Notes: a model not told the origin generated them from the sequence alone. A stretch of DNA of 64,000 nt from Phalacrocorax aristotelis (GCF_949628215.1 NC_134279.1:63967766-64031765); one strand, 5' to 3'; shown: positions 14,401-25,700, counted from the stretch's first letter. Program-made: numbers and translations.

Positions 14401-16140
14401 ATCCCTGTTTATGGGTCTTTTGGAAAACATGAAAGCAAAGACAGTATGTGTGACCAAATCCTCTTTTTCTGGTGTAATGTGAATAACACCTCCACAACAC
14501 ATGGCACACCACACACCTTGGGTAAAAGAGACTGGGGCTGGTGAGCAAGGTGTTAGTGCAGAGGACTTACCAGCTCTCCCAAAGCAGGATTTAGCAAGCT
14601 GTACTTTTGTTTGACTTCTGAGGATATTTTTTTTAACATAGTTTTCATAAAAGCCTATCTTGTAGAGCTGCATTTCAGCAAAGAAAATTGCTTTTGCGCT
14701 TTTTTAACCGAAAACTGCAGTAACATACCAGGTGTGCGATCTGGAATAGAAATCTTCAGAAGTCAAACGCAAAGGACGTTTAATCCTGACCAAGCAGACT
14801 AAACATTTGGTACGAAAGCTGGAGAACATTCAAGATAATAATAATGTACTCTGCATGTTGCAGTACATCTCCTTTAGCAGTTGGAGTCCAAAAAGGTCAC
14901 ATCAGCCATGAGTGAAGAAAGAAAGAAAAACACTCAGCAAGATGAATATTGCTCAGAGCATTAATTTTCCCATACCTTCTTCCACAGCAGGGTCACAAGC
15001 AATTAAGAGTCCTCATAGTGGGGACACTTCTCCTGACATACTTTCCTTTCACCCACGAGTTTTTTTCAGATTTCTTACTTTGGGCAGGTAGTCAGTCATG
15101 ATCTAACAAAACTCATATTTATTTGCAAATTAACCTAGAAATGAAATTTTCTCAGACAAAAGGTTGAAGTGTTCTTCCCTTCTATACTTCTCATTTGGTA
15201 TGAGGTGAGCCGATCAGCAGCTTTCTGTCCACTAGTGTCCACGTCTGTCAAGCTACTGGAATTATACATTAATAAATTACATTATGTTGCATTTACATTA
15301 ATAATATACTCAATAAAGCAGGGGCTTTATGAATAAAGGTTTGAGAAGCAAAAATGAGACCTTGTGAGAAACACCTTCCTGATCTTGAAGAAACAGAGCT
15401 GACAACTTTCACATCAGGGTATTTATTTTAATATTTATGTGCTCCTGAATGTTTGTCTGATTCTATTTTTCTTTGCAATTCAGATAAATATCTGAGATTT
15501 TGGAAAAGAGAAAGAGTTGTGTTAGCAGGAATAATGGTGTTAACGTAATATATCAAACTGACAAGGTGTCTGAGCTGTACTCACCTGGGAATCAGAATAT
15601 TTTCCATTTAACGTCACTTGGAGGATCACGTGCACCACTGCACGTGTCTGCACTGGGGTACATGTGCTGTCCCAGGGGACCCATACGTTTCCCTGCACAC
15701 TTGTTTTTGGTGACTGTTTAAAGACATGGCATATCCTTGCACCTCACGTATCTGTTCAGATTTTTATATCATGCCCATTGACATGCTGTCTGAGTGCTTC
15801 TTTGATTGTGGTACCCATTTGAAATGCCATTTTTTCTATGGGTATCTGATAGCACAATCATTCATGTGCAGTTGACTGCATTTACTTGTGGCATGACTTA
15901 AATGGATGCACCTGCAATTCTACATAAAAAAATCACCTGAGCCTATGACCTGGAATTCGAAGGAAAGCAACAGAAAGTACATTTCAGTGTTATTTCTCGT
16001 TCTTTGGCACTCCATTTCAATGCCTTTTTTCTTCTCAAAGAAGAGAGGATTTCATTCTTATGTAGGGCTACCCTACGGAAACAACTGACATTGCTTTTTA
16101 AAACAAGCAATTTTTAAATGCTCTTTTAAGGAAATTTATA
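11401..16140. other. Intergenic DNA, no gene recognised
   Basis: Mostly AT-rich. A 20-bp AT palindrome lies at 12093-12112. A GC-richer patch at about 13770-14110 carries open frames on both strands (up to 114 codons) with no recognisable domain. No transposon is recognised. Confidence 0.6.
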
Positions 16141-16147
16141 TGTGTTT

Positions 16148-16159
16148 ATGCATATGCAT
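16148..16159. promoter_or_regulatory. Perfect POU-dimer (MORE) palindrome ATGCATATGCAT
   Basis: Exact match to the published MORE site bound by POU-factor homodimers, inside a 14-bp palindrome TATGCATATGCATA (16147-16160). It lies 3.3 kb upstream of the LGI2 start codon. Binding is not shown by sequence. It could also be a chance two-copy TATGCA repeat in AT-rich DNA. Confidence 0.4.
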
Positions 16160-16246
16160 ATTTATATTTCTTACATACACCCCCCCACACACACCTGTTT
16201 TCTGTCATTTGAATGTTCTGAAATAATAATTCATTTTTAGTTTCAG

Positions 16247-16501
16247 GAAGACAGGGCCGTCTGCCGCGTCCTGCTGGCGCTCCAGGCTCCCTCCTCAGCC
16301 TCTGTCAAAGCCTTCGCTCTCCACACCGGCTCCCTCCTGCACAGTGTGCCGGCCCAGCTGCACCTGCCTCCCCTTCCACCTCATCCTCCTCTGGCTCACG
16401 AGGAAGGCTCCTTGACATGTCCAAGATCCCCGGAGAGCACGGTCTGTGTCTGGCAGCCCCTCACTGAGTGGAGCAGGGCTGCTGCAGACGAAGCTGCATG
16501 A
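16247..16501 (+). other. GC-rich open segment behind an acceptor-like site
   Basis: The sequence changes abruptly from AT-rich to GC-rich at TTTTTAGTTTCAG|GAAGAC. From 16247 a frame stays open for 84 codons to TGA at 16499-16501; in the same frame a TAG lies just upstream at 16238-16240. The translation (starting EDRAVCRVLLALQ) is not recognised. It has no ATG at its start, so if real it would be a terminal exon of an unknown or non-coding transcript. It may simply be a GC-rich non-coding block. Confidence 0.25.
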
Positions 16502-17025
16502 AATGCCCCAGGAGGGGAGAGTGAGAGAAAATCCTCCTTCCTTTCCCCTGGGGAGGGGGAGATGATTGCCAAATAAATAGCAGTTAAATCAGAAAACACC
16601 CTGTCTGCAAAATTAATTGCGGGCAGTGAGAGCAGGCAAATAGGCTTCCCTTCTAAAAAGTACCCCAATATTTTTAAAGGTCTGTGTGAAACAGCTCAGC
16701 ACAAGTAAAAGTTGCAGAACTGAGTCATGGAATTCGGATCCTAAAGGCTTTGGGGTGAAATAGGTGTGTTATCTTTTAGAAAAGGTGGTTTACCAACCAG
16801 TATGACATTTGCAGACATTTAAAACCATGTAGCGATACCAAACCCCAGATTGTGTTGCCTGACAGTGTGTTGAGTGCCACTTGGAAAGGGTGGATGTATC
16901 AAAGGCTTCCCAGGGTGACATCCCTGGATGGCCACAGCAGCCACACTTCATGGAGAAATGTCTGTTCATGGGAACACCACAGTTTTGCTGCTGTTTTGGG
17001 AAATTATTGCTGTGCCTTTTTAATT
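16502..17025. other. Intergenic DNA before the second CR1
   Basis: Nothing recognisable. A minus-strand open frame at 16396-16668 overlaps its left end and has no familiar domain. Confidence 0.6.
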
Positions 17026-18165
17026 TCATAGAATCATGGAATATCTAAAGTTAGAAGGGACCCTTAAGGATCATCGAGTCCAACTCCCCGCTCCTTGCAG
17101 GACTACCTAAAACTAAACCATATGACTACGAGCATCATCCAGATGCTCCTTGAACTCTGACAGGCTTGGTGCCGTGACCATTTCCCTGGGGATCCTGTTC
17201 CAGGGACTGACCACCCTCTCAGTGAAGAACCTTTTCTTAATGGCCAATCTGAACTTCCCCTGACGCAGCTTCGTTCCATTTCCTTGTGTCCTATTGCTGG
17301 TGACCAGCGAGAGGAGACCAGCACCTTCTCCTCCGCTGCCCTCCTTGAGGAAGTTGTAGTCTGCAACAAGGTCACCCCTCAGCCTTCTCCAAGCTGAACA
17401 AGCCAAATTACCTCAGCCACTCAATTCTTGCCCTTGAGGCATTTCACCGTCTTGGTCACCCTCCTCTGGACACACTCTAATAATTTGTTGCCCTTCTTAT
17501 ATTGAAGCACCCAAAACTGCACACAGTACTCGAGGTGAGGCCGCACCAGTGCACTGTAGAGTGGGACAATCATCTCCCTCAACCGGCTGGCTACGCTGTG
17601 CTTGATCCATCCCAGGACACGGTTGGCCCTTTTGGCTCCAGGGCACACCGTTGGCTCATGTTCAACTTGCCGTCGACCCAAACCTCAGATCTCTTTCCGT
17701 GGGCTGTTCTCCAGTCTCTTGTCCTCCAGTTTGTACATAAAACCAAGATTACCCTGTCCCGGATGGCAAATCCAGCGCTTGCTCTTGTTAATTTTCATAC
17801 GGTTGGTGATTGCCCAGCGCTCTAGTCTATCCAGATCTCTCTGTACCGTCTCTCTACCCTTGAGGGAGTCCACAGCTCCTCCTAGTTTAGTATCATCGAC
17901 AAACTTACTTAATGTACATACAATTCCTGCGTCTAGACCATTTATAAAAACATTAAAGAGCACTGACCCTAAAATTGAGCCCCAGGGAACCCCGCTGGTG
18001 ACTGGCCGCCAGCCTGTGTAACCCCGTTTACTGTAACACTTTGAGCCCGACCCATCAGCCAGTTGCTCACCCAGTGTATTATGAACTTGTCTAGCGGTGT
18101 GCTGGGCGTTCTGTCCAAAAGGAGGCTGCGAGAGACGGTATGGAAAGCTTTTGATTTCTGGTAGT
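17026..18165 (-). mobile_element. CR1 LINE, 3' part with reverse-transcriptase remnants
   Basis: The + strand starts TCATAGAATCATGGAATA at 17026, the reverse complement of a CR1 3' end. On the minus strand, open pieces at 17685-17963, 17421-17681 and 17113-17406 read in order as reverse transcriptase and its C-terminal tail: SVLFNVFINGLDAG, CTLSKFVDDTKLGG (an F-V-D-D catalytic box where FADD is usual), [41 protein letters not shown]. One stop codon separates the first two pieces and a frameshift separates the second and third, so the copy is inactive. It is better preserved than the copy at 10113-11400. The 5' truncation point near 18165 is approximate. Confidence 0.93.
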
Positions 18166-18182
18166 GTTCCTGTATTTATTTC

Positions 18183-18206
18183 GGGGGTGGGGGGTGGGGG
18201 GGTGGG
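18183..18206 (+). repeat. G-quadruplex motif G5TG6TG7TG3
   Basis: Four G-runs separated by single T loops, a textbook strong quadruplex pattern. It directly follows the truncated 5' end of the CR1 copy and lies about 1.25 kb before the LGI2 ATG. Confidence 0.9.
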
Positions 18207-18702
18207 TTACAGTGACCTCAGAATAAAGCACCCATGACCCAGCCAGAAAAGAATGGCAGGAAAATCCAACAGGGCTCATGGTTTGCAACAATTTCTGTCC
18301 ACTTGCCAACGAAATAAACATCCTGAGATTATGCAGTTGTTGAATTAAGATGCAGATGTGGTGTGTAATAGCTCCTGTGAAGAGAGATATTACATGAATC
18401 ATTAAAATCACTGAAAAGATAAAACGAAGGAAAGAAAACTGGGAATACTACTGCCCTCAAATAATTTCTCTGCCTTGTTTCTACCTAATCAGATGATAAA
18501 GGAATTAACCCGCTCACTCGGGTGTTGCTCACACTTTCTGAATTTTTGCCTCCCAGAGGGATTATGTATGGGTGGAGATGATGAGACCTGGCTCTGCTCA
18601 GCATGAATAAGAGAAGCCTCGCTGCTGTCTCCAACTACCTAACGGGGGCTATGCTGGAGCTGTGCAGTAAACCACGCAGACACAGGTTGCCGCAGTGGAA
18701 AT
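18207..18702. other. Short unique stretch between CR1 and LTR
   Basis: About 500 bp with no gene or repeat that I recognise. An open frame starting at 18603 runs into the LTR and is not considered coding. Confidence 0.6.
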
Positions 18703-19210
18703 TGTCACGAAAATTTCACAACTGGCCCGTGCCTACCGAGGAGAGAGGCTTGGACGCAAAGGATAGAGTGACACTTTTATTCATGCTCATGTGGTGGGCA
18801 TGGATAAAAGTCAAATTGCAGCACCATGGGTGCAGTTTTACACACGGTACCTATACTTTTCAGGCATTCGGATACAATGCAGTCAGACCAATTGCCACTT
18901 AACACACACACACAACTGTTTTGCAACATGACCGTAATTCTACGGCATCATCATCCACCCGCTTCTCTCTGGATTTAGGCGCCCCTGGGGTTGTTTTTGC
19001 AATGGTTACTGTCATGCCAGGCGGTTTTCATGGAGGTGTTAGAGGGGTGAGGATGCCGGTAGTCCAAGGCGTATCCTTTTTTCTTCGGGGGGGTGTGGGG
19101 GGGGATGATATAATTTCTAAAGTAAATTTTGCAGGCCTGCGTAAATACCCATCTTGAAGTTAAGGTGTACGTTGAGGAAGGGCTCCTTCTGACCCGGGCG
19201 GGGGGTGACA
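18703..19210 (-). mobile_element. Candidate endogenous retrovirus solo LTR
   Basis: The segment is bounded by short inverted termini: TGTCAC at 18703 and GTGACA at 19205-19210 (TG...CA ends). In minus orientation the order of signals is that of an LTR: CCAAT-type box (18888-18892 on +), AT-rich TATA-like stretch (about 18851-18860), AATAAA (TTTATT at 18776-18781 on +), then about 70 nt to the terminus. Its U3 part carries a (CA)n tract (18902-18914) and long G-runs (19087-19104 on +). No retroviral genes flank it, so it would be a solo LTR. Flanking 4-6 bp are not duplicated, which weakens the call. The class is not identified. Confidence 0.5.
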
Positions 19211-19740
19211 ATGCTGCAAGGAATCCAGGGAAATGATTTCTGGGCCAGCATCACCCGGGGGTTGGGAGCGAGGGGCACGGCTGCGCTCTTCCTCCCGGCG
19301 GGGCTCAGCCCCGGCCGCCTCGGTGTCCCCCGCCTCGCACCGCCCCTCCCGCCCCCGGCCCGGCCCCGCGTCTGGGCGGCGCCGCGCTGATGTCAGGTGG
19401 CGGGAGGCGACGGGGATAGCGCCCGCCGGCCGTGCGGGCAACCACGGCCCCGCCATGGCCACCCCGCTGCGGTCGCTGGCTCTGTGCACCGCCGTGCTGC
19501 TCCTGTCGCCTCCCGCGCTGCCGCGGAGGCCGCCGCGCTGCGGGCCGCCCTGCAGCTGCTGGCGGGAATCGGCGCTTTGCGTGGGGGCGGCGGGGGCTCC
19601 GCGCAGCCTGCCCGCCGGCCTGGGCTCCCTGTGAGTGCGGGGATGGAGGCACCCGCGGCGCCGGGAGGAGGAGGAGGAGGAGGAGGAGGAGGAGAAGGAG
19701 GCGGCGGCGGCGGGGGGGGGGGATGCGGGGCGGTCCCGCT
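19190..19740 (+). promoter_or_regulatory. LGI2: CpG-island promoter region of LGI2
   Basis: A sharp rise in GC and CpG density covers roughly 550 bp around LGI2 exon 1, in an otherwise AT-rich region. It holds several GC-box-like CCCGCC/CCGCCCC strings between about 19320 and 19375 and no TATA box, which fits a dispersed CpG-island promoter. The transcription start cannot be placed from sequence alone. It is the only clear CpG island in the window. Confidence 0.8.
19455..19630 (+). CDS. LGI2: LGI2 coding exon 1: start, signal peptide and LRRNT
   Basis: The ATG at 19455 has a strong context (GCC before, G after) and is followed directly by a hydrophobic signal-peptide core (LALCTAVLLL, residues 8-17). 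The CX3CXCX6C N-cap (C29-C42) follows. The donor is CCCT|GTGAGT at 19631; the exon ends two bases into codon 59. An in-frame ATG at 19233 would add 74 residues, but that stretch is Arg/Pro/Ala-rich translation of the CpG island and would bury the signal peptide, so 19455 is preferred. This exon is the most diverged part of the protein compared with my recollection of mammalian LGI2. Confidence 0.9.
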
Positions 19741-22700
19741 TGATGGGTGGCTTCTCTTTTTCCAGGAGCCTGGTAAATGGGACCTTCTCCGAAGTCAAGG
19801 ACAGGATGTTTTCCCACCTGCCCTCCCTGCAGCTGCTGTAAGTATGGCCCTGGAAGAGACAACGGCCAATTAGCGCTTTGTCCCTTCCTCCCAAATAGAG
19901 TTACGGGTGCCCTTGTAGAAGGGAGGTAGCGGGTCAGTCCCCAGCTTGTGCATCCCTGCTGATACAGCTGCTGTTTCATAACAGAGGATGCATTTCCCGC
20001 TCATAAACCACTTCACAGAACGGATACTTACTTCCTGATGGAGGAAAAAATGTTTTCGGATGCCTAAGTTCCTTTTTTTTAAAAAAAAATCCAGCTTTAA
20101 CAAGTTCAGGCAGAGTTTTGCCCCCTCCCATCACGTGGTAGTTCTCACTCACTTTGTGCCCACGAGTCTCACATTGGCTTTGGGACGTTGTGGCCGTGAT
20201 GGAGGGCAAGCAGAGGCCGCTGGGACACACCTCAGAGGACAGCCGCCATGGGGGAAGCACTGGTGGTGTCTGCAGCATGACTCTGTGCTTCAGCATCTGA
20301 CTTGGAGGGCAGCCCCTCAGATGCCTTCTGACCTGATGGACCTACAGGCTGGATGGTCCTCTGTCCCAGGGGACAGTGGTCCAGCACCCCAGCTCTGCAG
20401 CCCTCCCTCCTCCGTGGCCTCAGGCAAATCGCTTGGTTGTGCCCCTGTTGCAGTCGGGTGTGTGTGTTCAGCTCTGGTAGCCTATCCAAACTTGCTTTAA
20501 TTTAGCTGTCCTGGGAGGCAGTAGTAGGGGAGGCACAGAGATGCAGGGTGTGGTAGAACCCCCCTGGGGAACCCAGATACTTCTTTCCCTGGTAGCCTGC
20601 AGAGAAGCCACACGCTGCCTGTGCCTGGCTAGCCCAGTGCAGCCTCCTGCAATGCCCAATTCCAACCGGACCCTCCATGCCTCCCCCTGTAAGGACCGGG
20701 TTACCCCCAAAAGCAAAGACACGCTGCAAAGCAAAATTCGGCAAAAAGAAGCAAGGCACCCTGGAAACACAGGCTAAGTGCTTGCCACAGAGCTAGATGC
20801 TAAAATCGGTCTTAGCAAGAGACAGTCCCTCAAATTATTTGGTAGCATGATGGGCAGCCTCTCCTCGGGCATGCCCACCGCATTCTTAAAGGCCTGTCTC
20901 ACTATTTGAGGGGAGCAGCACCCTGTGGAGAATGCTGGGGAGAAGTGGGCAAAGCAAGGGGTGGAAGCTTTCACCTCCTGTAGCGTGGCACTGGTCACAA
21001 ACCCACGTTTTTGTGGGACTTGGGAGCCAGCACAGAGCCCTGGGCAGAGGGCAGGGGGCTTTGCCCACCAGTGAATGGGGCAAACAGCAGACCTGTGCCA
21101 GCTGGGAAGGACAGGGCTGAATCTGAGGGTGGGCTGAGGGAAACCATGTGTGGAAAATGAGAGATGGGGGCATCTGGCTTGCTTTGGACAGCAGTACTGG
21201 GAAGAGGGAGGAAGAGCAGATGAAGGTTATCCCTCTTCCTTAGCTGTCATAGGTTTCCAGGAGGAGATGCTGGGGTGTGCGGGGTAGTGGGGCAGAGGTC
21301 AGTTGTTAAGAAAGTCAGAAGTTGCCCATGTCACTTTATGCAGTAGATCAGATACGGGAGCAAGAGGGGTTTGCCACTACCACCACCACCACTACTTTGG
21401 GCCCTGACAGATTTTGTTGGTTAGTGTAATTTGTGGCTTTTCCCTTCGAACATGAGAAAAAAGAACGGTTAAATGACAAAAGAGAGACATGCATAATTGA
21501 GCACTTGGATACCTCAGGACTCTGTCTTCTGTGGCAGTAGCCACAGTAAAATAGTAAGGCATAGTAAGGCAAGGATTTATTTTTGATGACAGTCTGCATC
21601 TTTGTCAGATTTCTTTGGGATAATTTAAGGAGCATTTGTCTGGTATTGGCATAATAACTGTGGATCACAGGGAAAGTTTGCATTTCCTGTTCATTAGTCT
21701 TCTAAATTAATTTTAGTAAAATGCCTAAAACCATAGAAAACCAGTAACTCTAATAAGGTGGTTCATGCAGACATATTCACTCATAGTGGAAAATTCTGAG
21801 ATATTCCAAAAATTACTTCTTTTGCGTAGCATTCAACTTTTAGGCCAAATAAGTTTTGCTATTTTCTTAAAAGGAGATTGCTCTCTGTGCCTTTGAACAT
21901 CAACATTGGACATCATCCGCTGTTGTGCTTTGATACAGCAAAGAAGGAACATTGCTGGCAAAGCCTTTCCGTAGTATCCTTCTCCCTGACCACCTTGTCC
22001 TGGCTCAGGTGACAGCCACTCCGGTGCAGCTGTAACATGTTTTGTCCCTGAAGTTCACGTGGGCGGGCAAGGCAGTGCCTGGCGCAGGCAGCACCGCTGC
22101 TCTTCCTCGCTGCCTGCGGACACAGGGCTTTGCTTTGCAATGATAGCAGGACTCTCTGGCTCTGGTGGTTTGGGCACTTCTGTGTTTCCAGCTGACGAAG
22201 CGGCGTGAACAGAGTGCTGTCCTCCATGCCATGGGCTGTAGCCCGTCTGCAGGTCAGGCTTGGAGCATCCCCTGGGAGCACAGAACGAGTCAGCGCTGGT
22301 CCACCAAGACTGCATAAATGAGAGCTGGTGCTTGTACAAAACGGCTCCCCCCTTTCTGGGAGCTCAGGAGTGGTGCTGAGGTGGTCTCCTGAAAGTTTTT
22401 GGTGTGGCTGGAGGGGTGGTAGGCAACTGGGGTCCACACTCAGCAGACCTACCCTCTAAGGACAGCTTTTCCTGCTCAGGGGACCAGAGGGTTGAGGGCC
22501 GTCTTGCATTTAACCAAGGTGTATGGCACAGCGAACATTTTTCCTGGGGAGTAGTGGACATTAACCAGCATCACATTATGCCTGTGTTTTTTTTTTTTAT
22601 AGACCATTCCACCATATTTTATGTGTGCTGCATTGGTGGGGCAATATGGGCTTGAGTCAGTAAGATTGGTTTGGTCATGGGCAATAAACACAATGGGCAT

Positions 22701-25700
22701 AATCCAGTGTGTCAAGTTTTAATGTGCTTTTCTAATGCCTGCTCTCTGTTTTCAGCTTGCTGAACTCCAACTCCTTCACTGTTATACGAGATGATGCATT
22801 TGCTGGTCTCTTCCATCTAGAATACCTGTAAGTTTGGTATTTTATGTCTTCCCCTGTCCCTTATAAATCAAGATGTTTTGATAAGTTGCCAAGACTCCTG
22901 CTGTGGCGTCTTAGTCTTTACTGTGATTCCCAGGAGCAGGGGAGATGAAGGATTTATGTTCCACTCCTGTGCAAATGTCCTTTACGGTGGCTCACCATTT
23001 TTCAGAGGTTGCAGTGGATTTTTAAAATATGCCGTGAGTGCAAGGTGGCTCTGTGCAATTACAGTACACCGAAACAGCCCTGCTGAGCAAGAGCTTGTCC
23101 TGGCTTTCCAGAACGGTTCCATCACTGTCACGGGGTTTTGAACCTCAGGAAGGAGGTGGGGAAGCCTCTCCTGGCCTGCTGGCAGCCTGAAGAGGAGGTG
23201 CAGAGTATCTGTGTACTGCCCAGAACAACCCTGGTTACCAGACTGCTTCTCTTCCTCCAAAGTTTCCTTTCCAACTTTGCCTTTTTTCTGATATCCCATT
23301 TAATGCCTTATCTGGCATTTATCTTTATCTTATAAATAATGATAAATATATTAATATATATTTACATAATATAAAAATATATATTATCGTAATTATTTAT
23401 ATTATTATTTACATTTCTTTAACTTTCCTTTTCTTTACTTAGTTCACTTCTTCGTTTTTACATTACCTTCATTTCCCAATCTTTTTTTTTTTTCTTTTAG
23501 GACACCCTTTTTTATTTTACAAAAAGTGTTAGCCCTGGTACCAGGTTGTCCTCACTTCATACTCCAAAGGACTGCCATTTCTCTGTGTTACTGGACATAA
23601 GCTGGTATGTTTGAAACTCTGAAAATGACCTGCAAAAAAATTCATCTTTCCACCCACCTTCCTGTGCTGAAAAGTAGCTGTGGAAGACATTTCTGTCTTT
23701 TTCTAAAGGAAGACCAATGCTCGTAAAACTGACTCTTGCTAAAGTCTGCAGGCAAGTAGGTATTAAGGCGGGGTGTATTCAGGACTAATAGTCTGATACA
23801 TGCGGAGCAGCCAACAATGGAATTTGCAGACCAAGAAATAGAGGATAATGGTAAATGTTATATGCTGAAATCCACGATTTAGGTACATCTGGATTTTTCA
23901 GCAATAGTGAATTATCTAATCATTCTCTTTTCCATGTGTCTATGGTAAAAATAAGAAATTTGCAGAATGTTTGAAAAAAGGAAGAAAAACATTTGTATGT
24001 TGTTTCATTAATGACTTGCTTTCAAGTGCTGATGAGCCTAACATGGAGCGTGCCCCAGTAGCACAGGCAATCGTAGCGGTTGCATTGGTAACTATAGCCA
24101 GACCCCCTTGCCTGAAAGAAAAATATCCTGCCCCTCCTCAGCTGGTCAAAGGGAAAATCTCTGTCCCTTGTTGCCAGCTGCAAACCAAGTTGCAGAGTGA
24201 AGACTGGTAAAGCCTCACAGTTTCAGTTTCCTTTATTAGCAGCTGAACAAGTGGTCTCGGTTAATGGTTGTGGTCACCCTCCCTGCCAATTCCACAGAGC
24301 TCTTCCTTCTCCCAGCAAATCATGCCCCCGCCGTTTGGGAACTGGGTGTGAGCGGCCTTTCTCTGGGGTTGTTTTTGGCCATGCAGCCAGTAACACCATT
24401 ACAGCTTCAGTAACCCGTGTGTCTCAGTTACCAATGGTCAGACCTTACAGGGATTAACAAAACCCCACTGACAAACAAGATCAGCACCCACTGGTGATCA
24501 GAGTGGCGTTCCCAGGGTAGCATCTCTTTGAGGCCAGGTTTGGTGACTTGCGAATCCAGCAGATTACTGAGTCCCAGCCCAAATGTCCATCATCTTGCTG
24601 CAGTGTGTTCCGTGAAGCCGTGTGTATTTGCACAGACCGGTGAGCTGGCACTGTGCGGCGATGCCAGGTGCCGGTGAGGGTGTCAGGAGGCAGTTTGGCT
24701 CTCTGCTCTGCAGATTAAATTCGTGTCCCCAGGCAGCCTTGTAACTGAGTACGGCTGACCCTCTTCTGACATCTCCCATGCAGACACAACAGTTTCTCAT
24801 CCACACCCTTTGCCTGCAGGCAGGGTCACGGTCACTTCATGAGGATTTTGGCTATGACTCAACTGCAGGACCAAGAGCACTTGCCATCTCCTGCAACCCC
24901 ATCTTGACTCTCTTGAGAAAAGACCTTGGCTCATAGCGTTTTTTCTCTATTTCCCTGGAAGGCAAACAAGGATGCATAGGAGGAAGGAAGACAGTTTTAT
25001 CTCATAAAACCTTTTAGAAAGTCAGCCTGCAGTTGTTTTCATCCAGGTACAGCTGTACAACATCTTGATGGCCACCTGGCTGCAATTGCTTTGCAGGGCT
25101 GATGGTGTATTTAGGGATGCGTCCTCAAGTGCTCAGGGATCAAGATGCTCAAATATCAGCTCTTTCTTTGAATGCTGACATGCAGTCAGGAGGAGCAGCA
25201 TACTCCTGGAATCAATATGTGCCTGTCATTATTCCCCCAGCTCACGGGCCCGTGACTTCTGTGCAGCCGGGCACCCTGCAGAGGTGGCACCCCGGCTGGA
25301 GAGAGCTGAACTGTGGCAGCAAGAAGACAAACAAGGCAGTGGTCTTGCCATTTATGCAGACTTCAGCTGTCTATCAGTATGTAGCTGCAGTTCACACCAC
25401 GGCTCTGCGTGCAGCCACAGGAGCTCCCCATCAGTGTCCATCTGCAGCCTGGGCAGCCCCGGCACTGCTGTGCTGCCCCGTGGTTTTAAAATGCAGGCAG
25501 TTTGTGAGAGGAAGGTAGGACTTTAGCTTCTAAAGTCCATCTCAGAGGCCTGTCCTACACAAGTCTCTTGCCTCACATAACACACCCCAAGAAGAGTAAC
25601 CAACAGAGGAATAATGGTTTTGCTTTGTTCATTTTGTTCCTCTTCTGCTGGGTATTTGTGTCATGCGCTCTCCCTTGTGCTGCCCAGTACCTGCATTGTT

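Noticed and set aside
17502..18021. Plus-strand open frames of 107 and 139 codons
   Set aside because: Antisense shadows of the CR1 reverse-transcriptase remnants.
18825..18846. Possible RE1/NRSF silencer (CAGCACCATGG half)
   Set aside because: Only the left half-site fits; the right half has the wrong spacing, and it lies inside the candidate LTR.
19225..19234. Alternative LTR end at 19227 with a GGAAAT target-site copy matching the GGAAAT before 18703
   Set aside because: It needs an extra G between the CA terminus and the duplication, and the GTGACA terminus at 19210 gives a better inverted end. Left unresolved rather than claimed.
19160..19979. Long minus-strand open frames (244 and 224 codons) and a 158-codon + frame over the CpG island
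   Set aside because: They are Arg/Pro/Ala/Ser-rich shadows of GC-rich sequence and trinucleotide repeats overlapping LGI2 exons 1-2. No domain is recognisable.
21913..22437. 174-codon minus-strand open frame in LGI2 intron 2
   Set aside because: No recognisable motif, intronic, and overlapping open frames in other phases point to a GC-richer patch rather than a gene.
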